Below, piece after piece: positions 1-5,480 of a stretch of 7,207 bases of DNA. How positions within the stretch are numbered: the stretch's first letter is position 1; the number at the start of each line of letters is the position of its first letter. Source of the stretch: Candidatus Odinarchaeota archaeon (GTDB lineage: Archaea; Asgardarchaeota; JAGGXT01); assembly GCA_021162905.1 (NCBI GenBank), contig JAGGXT010000138.1, positions 1 through 7,207 on the forward strand. Reading direction: 5' to 3'. Below the pieces are notes generated by a model that saw nothing but the letters and a program-made list of their open reading frames with translations, did no database searches and was not told the origin of the DNA. The translations under genes and the position numbers were made by a program.

Positions 1-88
1 AAAGTGTAAGTAACATAAAAATCCAAGTTAATGTAATTATTCCACTTAATTCTATAATATGTGATAAAAGTCCACTTCTAGCAGTCAT
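1..88 (-). CDS. Partial small hydrophobic protein, N-terminus only (runs off left edge)
   Basis: An open frame begins with ATG at 88-86 and stays open for 29 codons to the window edge. Its ATG shares one base with the TAA stop of the glycosyltransferase gene (TAATG), and a strong SD, GGAGGG at 102-97, lies 8 bases upstream inside the end of that gene. This is a textbook translational-coupling arrangement. The visible peptide starts MTARSGLLSHIIELSG and continues as a strongly hydrophobic stretch (about residues 15-29, with a Trp at 22), so it probably opens with a membrane segment. I do not recognise the family. Because it follows a lipid-linked-sugar transferase in the same operon, a membrane protein in glycan or lipid metabolism is a reasonable but unproven guess. 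Confidence 0.6.
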   Translation of the reverse strand, partial: MTARSGLLSHIIELSGIITLTWIFMLLTL

Positions 89-1089
89 TACATGAACCCT
101 CCAACTATCAGCAGCTCGCTTATTATTGCTAGAATACATGACAGTATTGTTAAAATTATAAAACATTTAACTATTTCATTCTCTTTCAACGGACCCTTAG
201 CTAGAACAAGTCTAGCCAATGTAATCGGCGCAGATTTACTACTGGAAGCCATAATGGTTCCATTGTCTAAAACTATTGTTGGTCTCTCTTTTATTTGTCT
301 CCTTTCTTTTAATCCACCAATAGAAAATATAATTTCGTATGAGTTTAATATGAACGGTAGCATAGCGACTACTAAAATAAATTCCAACCTTGCCATTATT
401 GCAATGGACACCAGACCCGCACCAACTGACAGTGACCCTACATCTCCTGCAAAGGCTTTTGCAGGATACTTATTATAATATAAGTATGCGCCTATGCTTC
501 CTAAAAGAATAAGCGAGAGAATAACACCTATATCGCTATTTCTAAGAATTGATATTATTAATAGTGTTATTATAACAATTAACGTAGTGCCTGGCATAGC
601 ACCATTATAAACATCTAGCATGTTTACCGTATTTGTACCTAAGCTCATAGCTATTAGAATTATTAAGGGATATACTATGAAAAGACGAGCATTCCCTATA
701 AATGGTAACCTTAGGTATGGTATATAGGCACCTAGTAAAATTATAGGCAATCCAGCTAATGTAACAATTATTGGTTTAATTTTAGGTCCAAGTACCTTGA
801 AATCGTCTATTATTCCTATTATGCCAGCTATTAATACAGACATAGACAATGCAGAGAAATACTTCCATAAATCAGGATATAAGAGAATTGCGGTTATTGA
901 CGCTATAATTATACCAAGAACGATTGCCACTCCACCCGATTCTGGAATTTCTGGCTTATCTGGTTTATGTTCATCTCTCCCTACGTGTCCTATTTTCTTC
1001 ATATATTTCATTATAAAAGGAAGAATCATAAAAGTTGTAATGAACGCGACTATAGGTATTAATAGAACTTCATATATCATTTTTGGCAT
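88..1089 (-). CDS. GT4-family polyprenyl-phosphate GlcNAc-1-phosphate transferase (MraY/GPT/AglH-like)
   Basis: A 333-residue multi-pass membrane protein, about ten hydrophobic segments. The family transfers a sugar-1-phosphate from a UDP-sugar to a polyprenyl (in archaea dolichyl) phosphate; in archaea this is the first step of lipid-linked oligosaccharide assembly for N-glycosylation. Visible motifs: a cytoplasmic HKPDKPEIPESGG loop (residues 41-53), the metal-binding Asp pair in GIIDDF (D95, D96), an NTVNMLDVYNG motif (153-163, D159 matching the catalytic region of MraY), and AFAGDVGSL (212-220, D216). A charged cytoplasmic loop (KERRQIKERP, 261-270) follows. The MraY C-terminal His cluster is absent, which favours the archaeal/eukaryotic branch over peptidoglycan synthesis. 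Start: ATG at 1089 has no clear SD; ATG at 1080 (codon 4) is an alternative. A coupled small hydrophobic gene follows. The exact sugar donor cannot be read from sequence. Confidence 0.88.
   Translation of the reverse strand: MPKMIYEVLLIPIVAFITTFMILPFIMKYMKKIGHVGRDEHKPDKPEIPESGGVAIVLGIIIASITAILLYPDLWKYFSALSMSVLIAGIIGIIDDFKVLGPKIKPIIVTLAGLPIILLGAYIPYLRLPFIGNARLFIVYPLIILIAMSLGTNTVNMLDVYNGAMPGTTLIVIITLLIISILRNSDIGVILSLILLGSIGAYLYYNKYPAKAFAGDVGSLSVGAGLVSIAIMARLEFILVVAMLPFILNSYEIIFSIGGLKERRQIKERPTIVLDNGTIMASSSKSAPITLARLVLAKGPLKENEIVKCFIILTILSCILAIISELLIVGGFM
97..102 (-). promoter_or_regulatory. Shine-Dalgarno for the partial membrane-protein gene
   Basis: On the minus strand GGAGGG lies 8 bases before the ATG at 88. 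It sits within the last codons of the glycosyltransferase gene. Together with the TAATG stop/start overlap it is the main evidence that the short open frame at the left edge is a real coupled gene. Confidence 0.6.
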
Positions 1090-1129
1090 CCCAATAACTT
1101 TCTAAGTATATAGTGAAAAATCATACATC

Positions 1130-1139
1130 TAATATAAAA
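1130..1139 (-). promoter_or_regulatory. Candidate TATA box for the glycosyltransferase gene
   Basis: On the minus strand TTTTATATTA lies about 40-50 bases upstream of the ATG at 1089, which would place transcription start near 1108 and leave a leader of about 20 bases. A second TATA-like stretch, CTATATAC at 1113-1106, would fit near-leaderless initiation from codon 4. The gap 1090-1186 (97 bases) is AT-rich and contains nothing else I can identify. In such AT-rich DNA the assignment is weak. Confidence 0.35.
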
Positions 1140-1186
1140 TTATCTATTATTATTTATTTCAAATAGATAGAAATAACAACATGAAC

Positions 1187-2164
1187 TTAAGAAGTAAGTG
1201 GTGGGGGCGTTCTTCTTTTTATTTCCGGCTCTAACTTTGTCCAGTTAATAAAATCCTCTGTTGGAGGGTCCTCCTCCCAAAGTAGTTGTCTATTTATTTC
1301 CAGCAATCGAGGTTCGACTCCTATCTTTTCTGCAACGGTTAAAATTTTATGGGGGCTACTGATTTTTGCTTTCAAGCTGTCTATAAATTTTGGACCAGCT
1401 TTACTTCTAAAGACATGATGATCTATTATCATCTCTGAAATGTTTCTTATTATAGACTCCAAATTACGTTCGACTTTCCTTAATGAAATCCTTCCAAACC
1501 CTAAATTCTTTAGGTATAATGGCGGCCCGTCTAAATAGATAACATCTGGCATTTCTTTTAAAATTATATCTAACACGTTTGATGAGATTGGCCCGTAAAC
1601 ATCTGGAACAAACATGAATTTTTCAATAGAATACATAATCACAGGAAGAATTACATAGCCGAGGAATTTTTTACCTACACCATGCTCTACAGCTATTGTT
1701 GTCTTAAGGATAGTATTTCCTATCTCATATCTATAATTATCTGCCCATATAACCTCTTTGCTAAATCTTTTAAGAAGTTTATTTAAACTCCCACCACGTT
1801 TTTTCTGAACAGGCGTAATATTCGCTTCAATACTCTTTAATAGTACAACCTTATCGCTATACAATTCGCTTGCCAATTCATAATCTGTCCATTGTGTTGA
1901 ATAGTTTTTAAAAAACGGTAAATAATGATCAAAATGATAATGCGATATAAAAATGATCTCAGCTTTGTCAGCAATTTTCAGTATTTTTTCAGTTTCTTCT
2001 TTTAATATTCTATATTCTGTAGGATGTGGGGGTAGTTTAAACCTAGGTCCTACTGCAGCTCCGGGGTCTAGAAGTATTCCTACATCTGGCGTTTTTACGA
2101 AAGTGGCCATTGAGCGCACACCAGTACTCTCTGCAACTATAGGATAGATTTTAATATACTCCAA
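1187..2164 (-). CDS. UPF0282-family metallo-beta-lactamase-fold hydrolase
   Basis: A 325-residue soluble protein with the metal-site motif HYHFDH (H75, H77, D79, H80) diagnostic of the metallo-beta-lactamase fold. Further probable ligands are H161 (VEHGVG), D188 (FVPDVYGP) and the DHH at 248-250. The N-terminus, with AESTGVRSMATFV (11-23), DVGILLDPG (27-35) and GPRFKLPPHP (39-48), matches the archaeal UPF0282 family as I know it; the substrate of that family is unknown, though many fold relatives cut RNA or small esters. The C-terminus ends in a proline-rich tail. The start is TTG at 2164: it gives the usual N-terminus of the family, and a G-rich SD lies 5 bases upstream. It follows the GTPBP1-like gene by 11 bases, so the two are almost certainly one transcript. 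Confidence 0.88.
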   Translation of the reverse strand: MEYIKIYPIVAESTGVRSMATFVKTPDVGILLDPGAAVGPRFKLPPHPTEYRILKEETEKILKIADKAEIIFISHYHFDHYLPFFKNYSTQWTDYELASELYSDKVVLLKSIEANITPVQKKRGGSLNKLLKRFSKEVIWADNYRYEIGNTILKTTIAVEHGVGKKFLGYVILPVIMYSIEKFMFVPDVYGPISSNVLDIILKEMPDVIYLDGPPLYLKNLGFGRISLRKVERNLESIIRNISEMIIDHHVFRSKAGPKFIDSLKAKISSPHKILTVAEKIGVEPRLLEINRQLLWEEDPPTEDFINWTKLEPEIKRRTPPPLTS

Positions 2165-2169
2165 AGGTA

Positions 2170-2175
2170 CCCCCC
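2170..2175 (-). promoter_or_regulatory. G6 Shine-Dalgarno deciding the TTG start at 2164
   Basis: On the minus strand six consecutive G residues follow directly after the TAA stop of the upstream gene and end 5 bases before TTG (TAAGGGGGGTACCTTTG). No ATG lies nearby in frame. The motif fills nearly the whole 11-base intergenic gap, which supports reinitiation or coupled translation of the hydrolase gene from the TTG codon. Confidence 0.55.
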
Positions 2176-3828
2176 TTAGTAAAGTCTAATGATTCTTCCT
2201 ACGGCCCGCGTATTCGCCTCTCTAAGAACAATCGTATCATTTGTTAATAACGCCTCTGGGCTCCTAAGAAAACGTAATTTAACACGTGCGGTATCTCCAA
2301 TAACTAGATATGGTTTATCATATATTTCAACTATCTCAACGGTTTGGTTAATCGTCCTGCAATGAAGGACTGGTTTATATCCCTTTTTAATTAATGTAGG
2401 ATGTTTTGTAACAATTATTTGCGCATCGAACTCCATTACTGGTGTTATTGGAAAATCTAAGTCTGCAATTACTTGTCCTCTTCTAATAATACTTGAATCT
2501 ATTTTCTTTAATTCGGCACCAAAGACATCCCCTGCCATAACAGTACTTACTCGTTGATTAAAAATTTCCAAACTTTTAATCTTTGCATTATAGAAATTCC
2601 CCATGTCATCTGGTCCTACTTTTACTGTTTGTCCTTCTTTTAAAACACCACTGACAATGGTTCCAGTTATTACTACATTGGTTCCAGGTATGTCTCGATA
2701 GATTTTATCGATATATGCTAAAGCTGGTTTTTTGAGAATATTCTCACTTATATTAGGTTCTAAGTTTCCAAGAATTCTAACTAAAAAATCTATATTTGTT
2801 CCGTTTACTGTGCTGATTAAAAGTATAGGAACAATAATATTTCTCTTTATTTCTTTTAGAACTATTTCTATATCAGTTTCAGAACGTACAACAAGAGGTA
2901 TTTTCCCAACTCTCTTTAATGTATGCTTTACAACACTAAGTACAAAAGATAATTTATCTTCAGAAACCTTATCTATCTTGTTTAAAACTATAAAAAATGG
3001 GGTTTCTCTGCTTATCATCAGTAATATATGTTCCCTTGTAATGTTATCTAATTTCGCCTCACCAGTGCTTTGTAAAGCACTCATAATTAACTCATATTCA
3101 TCATCAACTGGGATCAACACAATACCATATTGATTAAAAGCGCCTAGGACAGATCTAATCATAGTTTTTGCAAATTCCTCATGACCTGGAGCGTCAACTA
3201 AAGTTGCAATCTTTCTAGCAATTCCTAATATTCTTTTTCTTTCGTCAACCGATAAAGGGTTTCTAGGGTAAAGAGGTTTGCCTTGTTCATCAAAAGCTAA
3301 AAACAGAACATGTAAATCGGCAGTTTGACCTTTTATTAATTCTTGAGGATGTTTTAATAAAAAGCTTCTTCTATCACCTTTTCCGTCATCTAATCGTCCA
3401 CTAGCAAGAACTCCAATTAGTGTAGATTTCCCAGCATTAACTCTTCCTAGGAAGTTAACGTTTATCATATGGATTTCTGAATTTGTATCTTGTTCAAGTT
3501 TGTATATACCAACAAATCCTTTTTCGGTTTTTACTCTGATTCTCTCTTTTATTTTTATCTTTGCAGAGTCGCATAACTTTTGAAGAATATTCTCAGATAC
3601 TACTAGTTCTTTTTCCTTAAGACCGTAAATCTCCCATTTTTTATTATTTATATCTTCTACTCCTAATACAAAAAGTCCTGTATGTTCATCTGTTATATAT
3701 CTAAGTTGAGCAATAATTTTCCTCTTTCTATTCTCAACTAAATCCTTCTCGGTTAGAATTCTCTTCATTTCAATATGTTCGTTTTCTCCTTCTTCCAAAA
3801 TTTTATTCAAAAGATGTCTTTCATTCAC
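2176..3828 (-). CDS. GTPBP1-like translational GTPase (EF-1alpha/EF-Tu superfamily)
   Basis: A 550-residue GTPase. G1 is GRVNAGKST (128-136; Asn-Ala where elongation factors have Asp-His, as in the GTPBP1/GTPBP2 group). It is followed by the family-like LASGRLDDGKG (141-151). G2 is probably around T169, G3 is DAPGH (212-216, H216 matching the catalytic His of EF-Tu), G4 is NKID (283-286) and G5 is near S339. Beta-barrel domains II and III occupy about 365-445 and 462-550, giving the full EF-1alpha-like architecture. Residues 1-115 form an extra N-terminal domain, with a GLFVLGVED...IYGL segment that also resembles human GTPBP1. Eukaryotic members take part in ribosome rescue and mRNA surveillance; the archaeal role is unestablished. 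The start is GTG at 3828 with GGTG 7 bases upstream; the ATG further upstream meets a stop after three codons. First gene of an operon with the UPF0282 hydrolase, divergent from the longin-GTPase gene. Confidence 0.9.
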   Translation of the reverse strand: MNERHLLNKILEEGENEHIEMKRILTEKDLVENRKRKIIAQLRYITDEHTGLFVLGVEDINNKKWEIYGLKEKELVVSENILQKLCDSAKIKIKERIRVKTEKGFVGIYKLEQDTNSEIHMINVNFLGRVNAGKSTLIGVLASGRLDDGKGDRRSFLLKHPQELIKGQTADLHVLFLAFDEQGKPLYPRNPLSVDERKRILGIARKIATLVDAPGHEEFAKTMIRSVLGAFNQYGIVLIPVDDEYELIMSALQSTGEAKLDNITREHILLMISRETPFFIVLNKIDKVSEDKLSFVLSVVKHTLKRVGKIPLVVRSETDIEIVLKEIKRNIIVPILLISTVNGTNIDFLVRILGNLEPNISENILKKPALAYIDKIYRDIPGTNVVITGTIVSGVLKEGQTVKVGPDDMGNFYNAKIKSLEIFNQRVSTVMAGDVFGAELKKIDSSIIRRGQVIADLDFPITPVMEFDAQIIVTKHPTLIKKGYKPVLHCRTINQTVEIVEIYDKPYLVIGDTARVKLRFLRSPEALLTNDTIVLREANTRAVGRIIRLY

Positions 3829-3835
3829 ACTATTG

Positions 3836-3839
3836 CACC
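3836..3839 (-). promoter_or_regulatory. Short Shine-Dalgarno (GGTG) for the GTG start at 3828
   Basis: On the minus strand GGTG is placed 7 bases before the GTG codon. It is a partial match to the archaeal GGTGATC-type SD. It supports GTG at 3828, the only plausible start at this end of the reading frame. Confidence 0.4.
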
Positions 3840-3877
3840 ATATATTATATAATAGTTTAATAATATCTTTGAATAAA

Positions 3878-3887
3878 TATTTTTAAA
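3878..3887 (-). promoter_or_regulatory. Candidate TATA box for the GTPBP1-like/UPF0282 operon
   Basis: On the minus strand TTTAAAAATA, about 50-60 bases upstream of the GTG at 3828, fits an archaeal TATA element with transcription start near 3857. It lies only 6 bases from the candidate TATA box for the opposite strand. The DNA is very AT-rich, so position is the main support. Confidence 0.35.
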
Positions 3888-3893
3888 GGTATA

Positions 3894-3903
3894 TTTATAA
3901 ATA
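3894..3903 (+). promoter_or_regulatory. Candidate TATA box for the longin-GTPase operon
   Basis: TTTATAAATA with a purine-rich AAAGG a few bases upstream (3885-3889) resembles a BRE/TATA pair. Transcription would begin near 3924 and leave a leader of about 50 bases that contains the strong SD at 3962. It shares the 146-base intergenic region with the divergent promoter of the GTPBP1-like gene. Confidence 0.4.
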
Positions 3904-3961
3904 AATCTTATATCCTTGAGAATCGTAGAGTTTATTAGCTTAAAATACCCACTATATTTTT

Positions 3962-3969
3962 AGGAGGAG
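3962..3969 (+). promoter_or_regulatory. Strong Shine-Dalgarno deciding the TTG start at 3975
   Basis: AGGAGGAG is a near-perfect complement of the 16S rRNA tail. Its AGGAGG core ends 7 bases before TTG at 3975. The frame one codon-register away (TTG at 3970) stops after two codons, so 3975 is well supported despite being a rare start codon. Confidence 0.75.
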
Positions 3970-3974
3970 TTGCG

Positions 3975-4799
3975 TTGATTCGTGAGATCTTTATAAGGAA
4001 GGTATCTGATGGTGAAATGATCTTTCACGCAGCATTTACTGAAACAAAGGATATAGCTGTAGAAGCGCTTGAGAAGGCTTTTTTTGAAGCATCTAGAGGG
4101 CTTAAGGAGGGCGAGATTGAACACACAGAGATTGTTAGATATGCTTTTTCATACATGCACACAAGTGGCTACTACTTTGCAATACTTTTTGATAGAGTTG
4201 TCTCTCAACCCGAGCGTATGGAAAGCATGATATTTCTATCAACTCGTTTTCTTGCGGATATCATAGACTATAATGATTTTAACCAAGAAAAAATGAAATC
4301 CATAGCTATCAAGACTATTCAGCGATTGCCTGTAAAAATTGGATTAATAGGCTTTGGTGGTGTAGGAAAAACTACAACTCTTAAACTTATAAGGCAGGAG
4401 GAAGTTCCTCTAGAGTATGTCCCAACAATTTTTGGCGATAGAAAACCTCTTGCTGTTCCGATTGGTCCCTATAGGGTTATAGTTTTTGATTTTGCTGGCC
4501 AAAAGCGTTTTATGTCAGCATGGGATATACTAATTAGAGGTTCTGAAGTGATTTTTGTTATGACAGATAGTACTCCCGCTAATGTTGAAGCAACAAAACA
4601 AGAAATTCTTCCTCTTGTCTATTCCAAGGCTCCGTATGCAAAAAAGTATGCTATTGCAAACAAACAAGATCTTCCAGGTGCTCTTCCTCCTAGTGAGGTT
4701 GGTCGAAGATTAGGATTAAAAGCGTTTGGTATGGTAGCAATAGATCCCTCCTATAGAGAGAAAATGTTAAATATTATAAGAGAGGCGGTTTTAGAATGA
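3975..4799 (+). CDS. Longin-like domain fused to an Arf-like small GTPase
   Basis: A 274-residue protein in two parts. Residues 1-118 have a pattern of two strands (3-10, 15-21), a helix (24-43), two strands (52-61, 65-75) and a long helix (78-98). This order fits a longin fold, as in adaptin sigma chains and SR-alpha, better than a roadblock fold, which starts with a helix. Residues 119-274 are a small GTPase: P-loop GFGGVGKT (126-133), switch I VPT with T151, switch II DFAGQ (172-176, Gln176 at the hydrolysis position), and G4 NKQD (229-232) inside ANKQDLPGA, which is strikingly Arf/SR-beta-like. G5 is degenerate (VAID, 254-257). There is no Arf N-terminal myristoylation glycine or amphipathic helix, no transmembrane segment, and no C-terminal prenylation Cys. 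The TTG start has a perfect SD, and the stop overlaps the next gene by 4 bases. The GTPase is certain; the longin assignment is inferred from the secondary-structure pattern. A role in membrane or cytoskeletal organisation is a guess. Confidence 0.85.
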   Translation: MIREIFIRKVSDGEMIFHAAFTETKDIAVEALEKAFFEASRGLKEGEIEHTEIVRYAFSYMHTSGYYFAILFDRVVSQPERMESMIFLSTRFLADIIDYNDFNQEKMKSIAIKTIQRLPVKIGLIGFGGVGKTTTLKLIRQEEVPLEYVPTIFGDRKPLAVPIGPYRVIVFDFAGQKRFMSAWDILIRGSEVIFVMTDSTPANVEATKQEILPLVYSKAPYAKKYAIANKQDLPGALPPSEVGRRLGLKAFGMVAIDPSYREKMLNIIREAVLE

Positions 4800-5437
4800 G
4801 TGAGATGTTGAAAAAAGAGATAAATTCTCTAAAAGAAGTTTTTAATAAACTTATAGAGATTCTCAATAATTTAGTTTCTGAGATGGAAGAGATCAAGGAA
4901 AAAACGACTCCAGCAACTCCTGTGGAAGAACGATTGGCTAGAATCGAAGAAAAATTAGAACTCTTATCTCAAAAGATATCGTCAGCTCAAACAATGCCTG
5001 TTACTGAGAAAACTGAGAAAGTAGCTCCACCTGTCACAAAACCCGTAGAAAAAGCAGTTTCTGAGCCTGTTGTAGAGGAACCAATTTTTGCAGGACCAGA
5101 AGAAGAGTCTCCAAAGATCGAAGAAATTGAGCCTGCTTCAGAAATACCTGCTGAGATACCATCTCCTGAAGAGCCTGAACGTCTTAGTGAGGTTCCAATG
5201 CCAGAGGAATTGCCACCAGAGGAGCCTATATCCATGGATGCGGCGACAATACAACAAAAGATATCTGAATACGAGGAACAATTGGTATCCTTAGAGCGCC
5301 AAATAAGTGACTTAGAGTTTAACTATGAAGGTGGATTTCTTGATCAGCGCGAATACCAGACACAAATGACAGAACTTCAAAAAAAGAAAGAGGATTTGAG
5401 AAGGAAAATTGCTGAGCTTAGAAAACGGTTATCCTAA
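4796..5437 (+). CDS. Acidic, proline-rich double coiled-coil protein coupled to the longin-GTPase
   Basis: A 213-residue protein of no family I recognise. Residues 1-62 are a charged heptad-like helix (LKKEINSLKEVFNKL...), probably a coiled coil. Residues 65-146 are a low-complexity linker rich in Pro, Glu and Val with loose P-EE and EEP units, likely extended and disordered. Residues 148-213 predict a helical hairpin: two heptad helices (150-176 and 184-212) joined by a YEGGFLDQREY turn (177-187), similar in style to SHOCT-like hairpins. There is no signal peptide, membrane segment or cysteine. Its ATG overlaps the GTPase stop (ATGA), with a GAGG about 10 bases upstream, so the two are co-translated. 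The architecture, two oligomerising ends on a flexible spacer, suggests a tether, scaffold or effector of the GTPase; this is inference from context and shape only. Confidence 0.82.
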   Translation: MSEMLKKEINSLKEVFNKLIEILNNLVSEMEEIKEKTTPATPVEERLARIEEKLELLSQKISSAQTMPVTEKTEKVAPPVTKPVEKAVSEPVVEEPIFAGPEEESPKIEEIEPASEIPAEIPSPEEPERLSEVPMPEELPPEEPISMDAATIQQKISEYEEQLVSLERQISDLEFNYEGGFLDQREYQTQMTELQKKKEDLRRKIAELRKRLS

Positions 5438-5456
5438 ATGGAGTGTAACAAATATT

Positions 5457-5469
5457 AAAAAATAAAAAA
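5457..5469 (-). terminator. T-rich terminator candidate for the LysRS gene
   Basis: Read on the minus strand, TTTTTTATTTTTT follows the LysRS stop codon (TAG at 5483-5481) by about a dozen bases. Runs of T without a required hairpin are the usual intrinsic termination signal in archaea. It lies in the 43-base gap between the two convergent genes. Confidence 0.5.
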
Positions 5470-5480
5470 TAATGTAATTA

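Noticed and set aside
92..478. Plus-strand open frame of 128 codons opposite the glycosyltransferase
   Set aside because: It lies wholly within a gene with clear conserved motifs on the minus strand and shows no recognisable protein features.
88..1089. MraY-type role in peptidoglycan synthesis
   Set aside because: The genomic setting is archaeal and the MraY C-terminal His cluster is missing; an N-glycosylation lipid-carrier role fits better.
1415..1438. ATGATGA followed by CTGA, like C and D boxes of an archaeal C/D sRNA
   Set aside because: The spacing is too short for a full C-D'-C'-D layout, the internal boxes are absent, and it lies inside the UPF0282 coding region.
2732..3133. Plus-strand open frame of 133 codons opposite the GTPBP1-like gene
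   Set aside because: It is antisense to the G-domain coding region, whose motifs are intact; its Ser/Ile/Phe-rich composition is typical of a shadow frame.
3975..4330. Roadblock/LC7 domain (MglB-like) in the N-terminus of the small GTPase
   Set aside because: Roadblock folds begin with a helix; here two strands come first, which fits a longin fold better. The distinction still needs a structure prediction.
4987..5235. Minus-strand open frame of 82 codons rich in Ser, Gly and Ile/Thr
   Set aside because: It is the antisense of the Pro/Glu-rich linker; its composition is a mirror of that low-complexity stretch, and it has no supporting context.
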